This document shows, one piece after another, positions 1 through 5,763 of a stretch of DNA of 5,763 bases. Position numbers and translations under genes: made by a program. The stretch comes from Gemmatimonadaceae bacterium (lineage in GTDB: Bacteria; Gemmatimonadota; Gemmatimonadetes; Gemmatimonadales; Gemmatimonadaceae), in contig JACCRL010000050.1 of NCBI GenBank assembly GCA_013813605.1, forward strand, positions 1 to 5,763, in the 5' to 3' direction. The first letter of the stretch is position 1. Every line of letters begins with the position of its first letter. The notes under the pieces are model-generated. The model saw nothing but the letters and a program-made list of their open reading frames with translations, did not search any database and was not told the DNA's origin.

Positions 1-99
1 GTGCACCGGCGCGCCCTGCGTCGCGGGGGTGCCGGCGGATGAAGCGCACGACAGCGCTCCCCCGAAGAGGAGAGCAGCGAACGCGATGCGTAGATTCAA
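1..99 (-). CDS. Predicted lipoprotein, N-terminal fragment (cut by window edge)
   Basis: Only the first 33 codons are visible; the rest lies beyond position 1. Read from a TTG at 99-97, the peptide is a short n-region with one Arg (MNLR), a hydrophobic core (IAFAALLFGGA) and a lipobox-like ALS-C with Cys18, then a small polar linker rich in Ser, Gly, Thr and Pro. This is the pattern of a signal-peptidase-II lipoprotein. The lipobox is not ideal (Ala at -3, Leu at -2, Ser at -1). No ATG or GTG lies in this frame back to at least position 240, so TTG (or the CTG just before it) is the only plausible start. No clear Shine-Dalgarno is seen; translation may be coupled to the gene whose stop is 11 nt upstream. 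It would be the fourth gene of the SusCD operon. Its function cannot be told from the fragment. A chance hydrophobic stretch is the main alternative. Confidence 0.6.
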   Translation of the reverse strand, partial: MNLRIAFAALLFGGALSCASSAGTPATQGAPVH

Positions 100-110
100 C
101 AGGAAACTGG

Positions 111-920
111 CTACCGATCCGTGAGCACGAACGATCTGAGCGGTGTTCCGCCGGTTGTGCTTGGTGCGGCAACCACCGTACGCGCCGCGCCACCGCCGAG
201 CGCCAGAGTCGGCACTGCTCCGGTCGTGACCGTAAGTGACACCGCGCCCGCGCGACTCGCCGGCGCCGTGCCGGCGGGAACGAAGCGGATCTGGTACGTG
301 CCCGGCGGAAGCGTCAGATACGCCGAGCCTGTCTGTGCGGCAAGGTTCGTCACCGCCGGAGTGGCAAGCGACAGGTCGGCGCCGGAAGCAGTTACAAAAA
401 CATCGACCGCTCCCGAAGTCATGTTCACGATGCGCAGCATCGCCTGCGCCGACGTCGGAACGGGGTTCGCGTCGACGGTGGTGAGAGAGCTCACCGCCGC
501 GCCGCCCGTTCCACCAACCGCATACACGGTGCGGTCCTCGTTTTCGGCGACTGTCAGGTTGATTGTCGCTACTATCACGGTCGTGTCGGCCGTTCGCTTG
601 AGCACCATTGTGCGCGGCCCGACAAGAATCGACGAATAACTCGCGGTGGCAGGGGCAGGCAGCGAGGAAGGCGTCGTACCGCCGTATCCGAGATTGACTC
701 CGAAGGGAAGATTCTCGAGCACGGCGTTGACCGGGTTCCGCGAGGGGTCCGTTATCAGGTTGACGAATCGCACGCGTCCGAGAGCACCGGACGGAGAAAG
801 CGGACCTGGCGCCTCTTCCGTCCCGCAAGCGGCGGCGGAAATCAGCGTCAGCAGTGCAATTGCGGCGCGTCGGGCCGTCCGCGCCGGGAGGCCGCTCATC
901 GAAATCGATTTGAGTGTCAT
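111..920 (-). CDS. DUF4397-like tandem-repeat lipoprotein
   Basis: This 269-residue protein has a twin-Arg-containing n-region, a hydrophobic core (IALLTLISAAA) and a lipidation Cys32 followed by a Gly/Thr/Glu/Pro linker, so it is probably an exported, lipid-anchored envelope protein. The mature part has two similar beta-rich units, about residues 48-137 and 159-243. Each begins with a strand of the form RVRFVN or MLRIVN, followed by NAVLEN or AVDVFV, a turn, and a late strand with a PxGTYQIRF-like or GPRTMVLKR segment. This layout resembles DUF4397 domains, whose biochemical role is not established. ATG at 920 was chosen over the longer frame beginning at 1043 because the extra 41 residues overlap the SusD gene and would bury the signal peptide. 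A GAGG lies 8 nt upstream of 920. ATG 899 (Met8) also keeps the signal peptide but lacks a Shine-Dalgarno. The gene follows SusD by 13 nt and likely serves as an accessory surface lipoprotein. The family call is by pattern only. Confidence 0.82.
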   Translation of the reverse strand: MTLKSISMSGLPARTARRAAIALLTLISAAACGTEEAPGPLSPSGALGRVRFVNLITDPSRNPVNAVLENLPFGVNLGYGGTTPSSLPAPATASYSSILVGPRTMVLKRTADTTVIVATINLTVAENEDRTVYAVGGTGGAAVSSLTTVDANPVPTSAQAMLRIVNMTSGAVDVFVTASGADLSLATPAVTNLAAQTGSAYLTLPPGTYQIRFVPAGTAPASRAGAVSLTVTTGAVPTLALGGGAARTVVAAPSTTGGTPLRSFVLTDR

Positions 921-928
921 GTTGGCGG

Positions 929-932
929 CCTC
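929..932 (-). promoter_or_regulatory. Ribosome binding site of the DUF4397-like gene
   Basis: GAGG on the minus strand lies 8 nt before the ATG at 920, inside the 13-nt gap after the SusD stop codon. It decides for the 920 start over both the upstream overlapping starts and Met8. Confidence 0.55.
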
Positions 933-933
933 G

Positions 934-2283
934 TCAGAAGGTGCAACCGGCGGGGAATCCCGTCGGTTCAGGTGGGTCAGCCGGAACTTCGGGGTTCGCG
1001 TTCCGGTCGCCGATCGCGTACGGCAGCCAGCAGCGCTGTGCATCGAGCGGGACGCCTGGCGCGGCGACCGGCCCGCGCACGAGGTTGCGCCGGCGTGCGT
1101 CTTCCCAGCGAAGACCGGTCGCGAACAGCTCGAAGCGGCGCTGGTTGTATATCTCCGTAATCAGCTGCGCCTGCGACAGTGTGCCGGAGAGCGCGGGCAG
1201 GCAGGCCTTCGGATCGTCGATGCCGCGGTTGCCGGTGCAGTCAGTTCTCACCGAATCCACCACTGCCTGGGCCTGCGCGAGCTGGCCAGTGTTGGCGAGT
1301 GCTTCGGCCTTGATGAGAAGAGCCTCGTCGGGAAAATAGACGGGGAGGGCCGCCTGCGGGCTGGCGTAGCGGCTGAATGGATAGAGCAGCGCCTGGACGC
1401 GCCCGGTTGGCGTCAGGGTGGTGTCCACGAAATAGATGAAGCGCCTGTCCCCCACCTCCATCGAAGTGCGGTACTGGCGGCGCGGCGCAATTCCCTGGGT
1501 GCCGCCGGTCACGTTGTTGAAGAAGTTGACGCCGGGCGCGGGGAAAGTCAGCACTGACATCGCAGTCGGTCCGCTCCGCGCGACGAGATTCGAAAATGCA
1601 AGCGCACTCGGGTAATCGTTCGCCATCCGCGCATAACGAGCGCGGAAGAGATTGATCGTATTCGTCAGGTTCACACCCGGCGTGAGGATCGTGCTATTGA
1701 AGAGCGGGCTCGGGGTGTTGGCGGCGATCTCGGCCGCCGCTGAATCGAGCAGCGCCCGCACGTACGGCAGGGACTCGGAGCGGGGCACGTACGTCGGCGT
1801 GGCAACGCCGAAGGTCCTGATCGGAATCCGCTGATAGGACTGCAGTGCCTGTCCCAGGGATTCGGCCTTGAGCGTGAAAGCAAGGGCGCGTAATCCGCTT
1901 CGCGTACCTACCCCAAGCGCGTCCGCAAGCGCGTCGGATCCGGCAATCAGCTCGTCGGCCGTGCGGACAGTTCTATAGATGGAGTTGAAGACGTTGTCGG
2001 CGATGCCTGCACCCGGCGAGACGATACCCTGCTCGGCGTCACTGATCGAGATGAGCGCGGCGCTGGTCGACGCGAACTCGTCCGTCACAAGTCCCGCCAT
2101 GTAGGCGAAGTTGCCGTAGGACTGCGCGTAGCGACCCTGCAGCCCCGTCGCCAGGCCGATCGTCGCTTGGGCACTCGACGTCACCTCGCCTTCGGTGGGC
2201 GAGTTAGGATTTTTCAGGTCGAGATTGCACGCGCCCAGTGAAACAGCCGCGAAGGCCAGCGCGCACTTGCTGATCATGTGCAT
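934..2283 (-). CDS. SusD/RagB-family outer-membrane nutrient-binding lipoprotein
   Basis: SusD-family proteins sit on the outer surface of the outer membrane, bind the nutrient and act as a lid on the SusC transporter. The 449-residue product starts with a lipoprotein signal peptide whose lipobox is SLGA-C (Cys19), followed by a NLDLKNPNSPT segment typical of mature SusD N-termini. The alpha-helical TPR-like body follows. C-terminal family hallmarks are visible: DEALLIKAEALANTG at about 319-333, a helix leading to VDSVR (342-346), the signature IYNQRRFELFATGLRWEDARR (378-398), and a Trp-Leu-Pro...NANPEVP tail (419-434). Length is a little under the usual 450-600. The start at 2283 is supported by GGGGAGA 7 nt upstream; Met3 (2277) is possible. 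It lies 16 nt after the SusC stop, the normal pairing order. Besides Cys7 and Cys19 the protein has four cysteines (349, 361, 418, 447), which could form two disulfides. The ligand cannot be predicted. Confidence 0.96.
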   Translation of the reverse strand: MHMISKCALAFAAVSLGACNLDLKNPNSPTEGEVTSSAQATIGLATGLQGRYAQSYGNFAYMAGLVTDEFASTSAALISISDAEQGIVSPGAGIADNVFNSIYRTVRTADELIAGSDALADALGVGTRSGLRALAFTLKAESLGQALQSYQRIPIRTFGVATPTYVPRSESLPYVRALLDSAAAEIAANTPSPLFNSTILTPGVNLTNTINLFRARYARMANDYPSALAFSNLVARSGPTAMSVLTFPAPGVNFFNNVTGGTQGIAPRRQYRTSMEVGDRRFIYFVDTTLTPTGRVQALLYPFSRYASPQAALPVYFPDEALLIKAEALANTGQLAQAQAVVDSVRTDCTGNRGIDDPKACLPALSGTLSQAQLITEIYNQRRFELFATGLRWEDARRRNLVRGPVAAPGVPLDAQRCWLPYAIGDRNANPEVPADPPEPTGFPAGCTF

Positions 2284-2290
2284 GTGTCGG

Positions 2291-2297
2291 TCTCCCC
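2291..2297 (-). promoter_or_regulatory. Ribosome binding site of the SusD-like gene
   Basis: GGGGAGA on the minus strand ends 7 nt before the ATG at 2283, within the 16-nt gap after the SusC stop. It is the strongest Shine-Dalgarno in the window, in keeping with high expression of the lipoprotein partner. Confidence 0.65.
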
Positions 2298-2299
2298 GG

Positions 2300-5200
2300 T
2301 TAGAAGCTGAAGCGAGCGGTCAGCGACCACACGCGTGGAATTGGATAACCGCCGAAATCGAATCCGCGGTCGGCGGCGGTCGTCTGCACTGACTCGCGGC
2401 CGCCAGCGTTGGTGCCGAACAGATTGATCTCCGGATCGTAGCCGTTGTAACCGGTCCAGACGGCGAGGTTGCGCCCGGAGAGCGTGAGGTCCACCCCTTC
2501 GCGGAACAGGCGACGAACCGGCGCAGCGTCGAGCAGGTAGCTGGCCGAGACCTCGCGCAGCTTCACGAACGTTCCGTCCTCGACCCAGTATTGGAAGATT
2601 CCCTGCGTGCGTGCGTTGAAGGCAGGTGGAAGCTTGCGCGGATCACCGTACGGCAGGAGCTCCTGCTCATACGTCTTGGAGTTGCTGGCGATGCCGGCGT
2701 TCTGCGCCCGCGTCGAAAGATTCATGACGTCGTTGCCGAACACGCCATCGAGAAGCGCGCGGAGATGCAGCTTTTTCCCGAGCGTGAACTCATTGAGCAG
2801 CGCGCCCGTCCAGTTGGGGTTCGGGTCGCCGATCACCTTGCTCAGCGAGTCGTTGCACGTGCCGTTGCTCGTGGCGCGGCGCTGTGCTGCGTTGGTCATG
2901 TCCGCGGTGCGGCGGAACCTGCCGAGCGAATCGAAAAGCAGCGCGCCGCTCACGCAGTCCCGCGCCGCGTAGGATCCGTAGAACACACCGGCCGGCTCTC
3001 CGGCGCGAATGCGGTTCGGATAGCCGCCCGCCGACTGAAAGTCCTGGATGGTCAGGCTCTCGACCAGGTTCTTGTTGTGCGCGTACGTGAACGTCGAGCC
3101 CCACTTGAACCGCGGTGCGTCGACGTTTGTCGTGCGCAGGAGCAGCTCAATGCCCTTGTTCGACATCGTGCCGATCGGGAAGAACTGGCGCGAGAAGCCG
3201 GTGCTGGTTGGCAGCGGGCGGAAGAAGAGCAGGTCCGATACGAGGCGGTTGTAGTAGGTGACGTCGGCACTCACGCGGCCGCTGAGCAGGCCGGCTTCGC
3301 CGCCCAGCTCCCACTCACGCGCCCGTTCGTTCCTGAGACCCGGCGTGCCGAAGTTGAGATCGTTGACGAACCCGGGACGGCCGCCGAAGGGAAGTTGCGT
3401 GTAGCTGATGAACTGCGAGTACGCATTGGCGAGTCCCGGCTGGCTTCCCGCCCAGCCGAGCGCGGTGCGCAGGCGGAGGCTGTTCAGGCTGCCGGCGCGG
3501 CCCGCGATTGCGACGTATGAAGCGGAAAACTTCGGGAAAACCTGCCATCTCTCCTCAGGAGCGAAGGTCGACGACGCATCGTAGCGCACGGCACCGGTGA
3601 GAAAAAGGCGGTCGGCGATCCCGACTTCCTGCTGGCCGAAAAAGCCGAGCGTGCGGAGCTCGATCTCGGTCTGGCCGGCGGAGAAGACAGATCCGGCGCT
3701 GACCAGTTCGCCCACTGGAGCGAGTCCGTTGGCGCTCGCAGTAGTGGTGCGGACGCGCTGTGCGGTGTGGTTGAAACCGCCGGTCGTGCGCAGGTCGAAT
3801 GATCCCATCGGTCCCCAGGAATAGCTGGCAACACCATCCTGGTTAATGACTCGTGTACCCTGGAACACCGAGAGCGCGCGGCCGGTGGCGAGAGGCGCGT
3901 TGCCAAGCACGGCGTTCCGCGGCACGAACTGGCCCTGCTCAAAGCCCGTGTTGTCGAGGCCGAGGGTATAGTCGAGAAGAAGGTTGGTCCACGGCGTAAA
4001 AGTCAGCTTGCCCGAGCCGATAAAGCGGTCGATCGTCTGCGGATTGCGGATGCGGTCGATGGCGAGCAGCGGGTTCGTACCGAGCGTCGGCGGCAGCGGA
4101 TAAATGCCGTTGACGGGACTGAAGTTGATACTCGTCGGCGCAAAGAAGAGCGAGCCAAGGATGCCGTAATCGTTCTGCTCGCCGAACGCCTGCAGCGCGT
4201 TGCTGGTGGTGACGTAGTTCGAGGTAACGTTGGCAACGAGCTTCGATGCGATCTGCTGTTGGACGTTCACGCGGACGCCGGCGCGGCGCGATGAAGTGGA
4301 GCGGAGAATCCCCTGTTCGTTGGCGAAGTTGCCGCTGATGAAGTAGCGCGTTGCCTCGCTGCCGCCTTCGACGGTCAGATTCTGCTCGGTGGACGGCGCC
4401 TTGCGGAAGATCTCGTTCTGATAATTGAACCGCTCGACGGGCAGACCGTTGACGTTATAGGGGTAGAAGTTGAACGGCTGCTGCTCGCGGAGCTCGCTCG
4501 TGCCGAAGCGCGAGGATAGCGTCACACGCGGCCGGCCAATGCTGCCACGCTTGGTGAAGATCTGGACGACGCCGTTGTTCGCGCGCGAGCCATAGAGTGC
4601 GCCAGCGGCGGCGCCGCGAATGATCTCGATGCGATCGATATCGTTGGGATTCAGGTCGGCGAGACGATTCTGCGGATTGGACCTGCCGCCGAGATCCGCG
4701 AGCTGCGCGGAGCCGTTGTCGATGATTACGCCGTCGACGATGTAGAGCGGATCGGAGCCGGCAATGAAGGAGTTGACGCCGCGCAACCTGACGGAGATGC
4801 CTCCACCCCCGGGCCCGCCCGAGTTCTGGCTGATCTGGGCGCCGGGGATCTTGCCCTGTAACGCCTGGTCAACCGTGTTCGCGCGCGCGTTTGAAATAAC
4901 GCTGGAGTCAACGGTGGCGATGCTCGTCCCGACTTTGCGCTTCTCCGTCGCTGTTCCCGTTCCCGTTACGACGACCTCGCTCAGGTTCACGGCGCTGACG
5001 TTGAGCGCGAAGTTGACCGAAGCCGACTCGCCCGCCGCCACCGCCACCGGCTGCGTGGTCGGCTGGTAACCGATGCGGCGCACCGTGATGGTGCGAGCGC
5101 CAATGGGCACTCCGGTGAGCGTGAACTGGCCGTCCGCGCCGCTCACGGCGCCAATGCGCGTGCCGGTCACGATGACCTGGACACCCGGTAACCCCTGGCC

Positions 5201-5323
5201 GGAGGCGGCATCGGTAACGCGCCCGCGGACCGTACTGGTGGGCGTCTGGGCAACGAGGGCTGGCGAGACAGCGAGCGCGAGCGCAAGGACGAGCGCAACG
5301 CGTCGAAGGAAGGTATGCATCAT
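2300..5323 (-). CDS. SusC/RagA-family TonB-linked outer-membrane transporter
   Basis: This 1007-residue protein is a complete SusC-type TonB-dependent transporter, which imports oligosaccharides, peptides or other large ligands across the outer membrane together with SusD. A signal peptide (residues 1-26, ending ALVAQ) precedes a carboxypeptidase-regulatory-like beta domain (about 31-108, VRGRVTDAASGQGLPGVQV). Then come a TonB-box-like LSEVVVTGTG (114-123) and the plug (about 130-260) with RLRGVNSF (179-186), the SusC signature DPLYIVDGVI (191-200), and DIDRIEIIRGAAAGALYGS ending near 246. The barrel follows, with the family motifs VIGDPNPNWTGALLNEF (830-846), FVKLREVSASYLL (919-931) and GYDPEINLFG (961-970), and an aromatic-ended beta signal, LTARFSF. 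Start at 5323 was chosen because GGAGA lies 7 nt upstream and the signal peptide begins there; the ATG at 5389 would add 22 untypical residues. Cys790 and Cys823, in a likely extracellular loop, are the only cysteines. The substrate is unknown. Confidence 0.97.
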   Translation of the reverse strand: MMHTFLRRVALVLALALAVSPALVAQTPTSTVRGRVTDAASGQGLPGVQVIVTGTRIGAVSGADGQFTLTGVPIGARTITVRRIGYQPTTQPVAVAAGESASVNFALNVSAVNLSEVVVTGTGTATEKRKVGTSIATVDSSVISNARANTVDQALQGKIPGAQISQNSGGPGGGGISVRLRGVNSFIAGSDPLYIVDGVIIDNGSAQLADLGGRSNPQNRLADLNPNDIDRIEIIRGAAAGALYGSRANNGVVQIFTKRGSIGRPRVTLSSRFGTSELREQQPFNFYPYNVNGLPVERFNYQNEIFRKAPSTEQNLTVEGGSEATRYFISGNFANEQGILRSTSSRRAGVRVNVQQQIASKLVANVTSNYVTTSNALQAFGEQNDYGILGSLFFAPTSINFSPVNGIYPLPPTLGTNPLLAIDRIRNPQTIDRFIGSGKLTFTPWTNLLLDYTLGLDNTGFEQGQFVPRNAVLGNAPLATGRALSVFQGTRVINQDGVASYSWGPMGSFDLRTTGGFNHTAQRVRTTTASANGLAPVGELVSAGSVFSAGQTEIELRTLGFFGQQEVGIADRLFLTGAVRYDASSTFAPEERWQVFPKFSASYVAIAGRAGSLNSLRLRTALGWAGSQPGLANAYSQFISYTQLPFGGRPGFVNDLNFGTPGLRNERAREWELGGEAGLLSGRVSADVTYYNRLVSDLLFFRPLPTSTGFSRQFFPIGTMSNKGIELLLRTTNVDAPRFKWGSTFTYAHNKNLVESLTIQDFQSAGGYPNRIRAGEPAGVFYGSYAARDCVSGALLFDSLGRFRRTADMTNAAQRRATSNGTCNDSLSKVIGDPNPNWTGALLNEFTLGKKLHLRALLDGVFGNDVMNLSTRAQNAGIASNSKTYEQELLPYGDPRKLPPAFNARTQGIFQYWVEDGTFVKLREVSASYLLDAAPVRRLFREGVDLTLSGRNLAVWTGYNGYDPEINLFGTNAGGRESVQTTAADRGFDFGGYPIPRVWSLTARFSF

Positions 5324-5330
5324 CCGACGA

Positions 5331-5335
5331 TCTCC
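5331..5335 (-). promoter_or_regulatory. Ribosome binding site of the SusC-like gene
   Basis: GGAGA on the minus strand lies 7 nt before the ATG at 5323 and fixes that codon (rather than ATG 5389, or Met2 at 5320) as the likely start. Confidence 0.6.
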
Positions 5336-5350
5336 GAGTGTGTCCGTGTT

Positions 5351-5378
5351 TTCTCCGGCGCAACGACTGGCCGGAGAA
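5351..5378 (-). promoter_or_regulatory. Perfect inverted repeat in the presumed SusC leader
   Basis: Arms TTCTCCGGC (5351-5359) and GCCGGAGAA (5370-5378) are perfectly complementary over 9 bp around a 10-nt loop. It ends 27 nt upstream of the SusC start codon. There is no U-tract after it on either strand, so it is not a standard intrinsic terminator. It could be a stabilising 5' leader hairpin, an attenuator element, or a dimeric-regulator operator. The role is inferred; the repeat itself is directly seen. Confidence 0.5.
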
Positions 5379-5395
5379 GCGTGGGGCAAGGTCCT

Positions 5396-5424
5396 ACGTT
5401 ACAGGCGGGAACTGCGCGTAGCAA
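5396..5424 (-). promoter_or_regulatory. Candidate sigma70-like promoter for the SusCD operon
   Basis: On the minus strand TTGCTA (5424-5419) and TAACGT (5401-5396) are separated by 17 nt. The -35 matches the consensus at 4 of 6 and the -10 at only 3 of 6, so this is weak. It would put the transcript start near 5389 and give a leader of about 66 nt that contains the hairpin and the ribosome binding site. Another promoter in the gap is possible. Confidence 0.25.
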
Positions 5425-5427
5425 GAC

Positions 5428-5443
5428 TGATGTCATGACAACA
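5428..5443. promoter_or_regulatory. Near-perfect 16-bp palindrome, possible operator
   Basis: TGATGTCATGACAACA contains a perfect 10-bp palindrome, TGTCATGACA (5431-5440), extended by 2 further matching pairs after one mismatch on each side. It lies about 105 nt upstream of the SusC start and just upstream of the candidate -35 box, a normal place for a dimeric transcription factor to bind. I do not recognise the regulator. Confidence 0.35.
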
Positions 5444-5445
5444 AG

Positions 5446-5473
5446 CCGGACAAGGTGTCCGGGCGCAGCCCGG
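5446..5473 (-). terminator. Overlapping hairpins after the methyltransferase stop, possible terminator
   Basis: Just downstream of the methyltransferase stop, the minus strand carries CCGGGC-TGC-GCCCGG (5473-5459) and then CCGGACA-CCT-TGTCCGG (5462-5446). The stems share the CCGG at 5459-5462, so they cannot both form fully. The second is followed by CTTGTTGT, a weak T-rich run. Together they could end the upstream transcript, but the lack of a real U-tract makes this uncertain. Confidence 0.4.
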
Positions 5474-5477
5474 TGTC

Positions 5478-5763
5478 CTAGTTCCGCTCGGCGATGAAGA
5501 TCACCGAGGCGGGCTTGCGCGTGACCGGATGCACCGGCTCTCGCAGCTCCATAACGCGTAGTCCGCCCTCTCGAAAAAGCCTGATCCAGCTTTCCAGTGT
5601 GCGGAAATACCAGGGAGCGGGATCGGTAAATTCCGTGCTGAAGCCTGTCCACGATCCCTCCCGCCACCCGTCCTCATAGGGGAGATCGCCACCGGCGACG
5701 ACGGGGTGCAGCGTCTGCACGATGAAAGCGCCTCCGCGGTCGAGGAGCATCGATGCACGGCCG
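5478..5763 (-). CDS. Class I SAM-dependent methyltransferase, C-terminal fragment
   Basis: Only the last 94 or so codons are visible; the frame stays open to the right edge of the window, so the ATG at 5750 is internal rather than the start. The segment LLDRGGAFIVQTLHP fits the region after motif III of Methyltransf_11/25-type enzymes, where a loop with paired glycines leads into a beta strand. Then come an aromatic-rich stretch (WREGSWTGF, PWYFRTLESWIRLF), a helix ending in REGGLRV and a final strand, ASVIFIAER, matching the closing helix-strand pair of the Rossmann-like fold. The SAM-binding GxGxG motif would be in the missing N-terminal part, so the substrate cannot be judged. It ends with TAG 154 nt before the SusC start, with hairpins between, so it is probably not co-transcribed with the uptake operon. 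A small-molecule methyltransferase is most likely. Confidence 0.78.
   Translation of the reverse strand, partial: GRASMLLDRGGAFIVQTLHPVVAGGDLPYEDGWREGSWTGFSTEFTDPAPWYFRTLESWIRLFREGGLRVMELREPVHPVTRKPASVIFIAERN

Noticed and set aside
121..639. 172-codon open frame on the plus strand over the DUF4397 gene
   Set aside because: An antisense shadow; the minus-strand reading has a signal peptide, lipobox, ribosome binding site and operon position.
902..911. Perfect palindrome AAATCGATTT
   Set aside because: It falls in the first codons of the DUF4397-like gene, within the operon, and 10-bp palindromes are expected by chance; there is no supporting context.
921..1043. 41-residue N-terminal extension of the DUF4397-like protein
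   Set aside because: It overlaps the SusD C-terminal coding region and puts Arg-rich sequence before a clear signal peptide; the ATG at 920 has a GAGG 8 nt upstream.
646..1557. 303-codon open frame on the plus strand, antisense to the SusD and DUF4397 genes
   Set aside because: High GC lowers stop-codon frequency in antisense frames. The translation is rich in Arg, Ala and Gly with no recognisable domain, and it lies over two well-supported genes.
2591..3520. 309-codon open frame on the plus strand, antisense to the SusC gene
   Set aside because: Same cause: it is fully inside the SusC gene, has a low-complexity Arg/Ala/Val/Glu composition, and shows no family signature.
4953..4967. Short tandem repeat GTTCCC x2 plus GTT
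   Set aside because: It encodes the Gly-Thr repeat after the TonB-box-like segment, a common low-complexity linker in this family; too short to be a meaningful repeat element.
5324..5389. 22-residue N-terminal extension of the SusC-like protein from ATG 5389
   Set aside because: It would place a polar segment before a normal signal peptide and would run through the leader hairpin and the GGAGA ribosome binding site.
1..5763. CRISPR array, insertion sequence, tRNA or rRNA
   Set aside because: No spaced direct repeats, transposase-like protein, terminal inverted repeats or structural RNA signatures were seen on either strand.

Overview
All five genes in this window lie on the minus strand and the base composition is high in GC. 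The core is a TonB-dependent outer-membrane uptake module: a SusC/RagA-family transporter (2300-5323), its SusD/RagB-family partner lipoprotein (934-2283), a DUF4397-type lipoprotein (111-920), and the first 33 codons of another predicted lipoprotein that runs off the left edge (1-99). Gaps between these four genes are 16, 13 and 11 nt, so they look like one transcription unit read from right to left. On the right, separated by 154 nt, is the C-terminal end of a class I SAM-dependent methyltransferase (5478-5763), also on the minus strand and probably the end of an upstream, separate unit.

SusC/SusD pairs are classically found in Bacteroidota, but those genomes are mostly of low to moderate GC. 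The high GC, the short Shine-Dalgarno motifs (GGAG, GGGGAG, GAGG) and the exact form of the SusC plug and SusD C-terminal signatures suggest Gemmatimonadota or a similar high-GC relative. This is inferred from sequence style, not from a search.

Region by region (left to right): 1-99 is the truncated lipoprotein with a TTG start; 111-920 is the DUF4397-like lipoprotein with two tandem beta-rich repeats; 934-2283 is the SusD-like lipoprotein; 2300-5323 is the SusC-like porin; 5324-5477 is the regulatory gap; 5478-5763 is the methyltransferase tail. The gap holds, in the direction of transcription, two overlapping hairpins just after the methyltransferase stop, a near-perfect 16-bp palindrome, a weak sigma70-like promoter candidate, a perfect 9-bp-arm hairpin in the presumed 5' leader, and a GGAGA ribosome binding site.

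Working model: SusD captures a ligand at the cell surface and closes over the SusC barrel, which imports the ligand using TonB energy. The two downstream lipoproteins occupy the place where SusE/SusF-like accessory surface lipoproteins sit in classical Sus loci. Nothing visible identifies the substrate: there is no glycoside hydrolase, peptidase, anti-sigma factor or sensor in the window. I see no mobile element, CRISPR array, tRNA or rRNA, and no sign of a wholly new system. The accessory lipoproteins and the regulatory gap are the parts most worth a second look.
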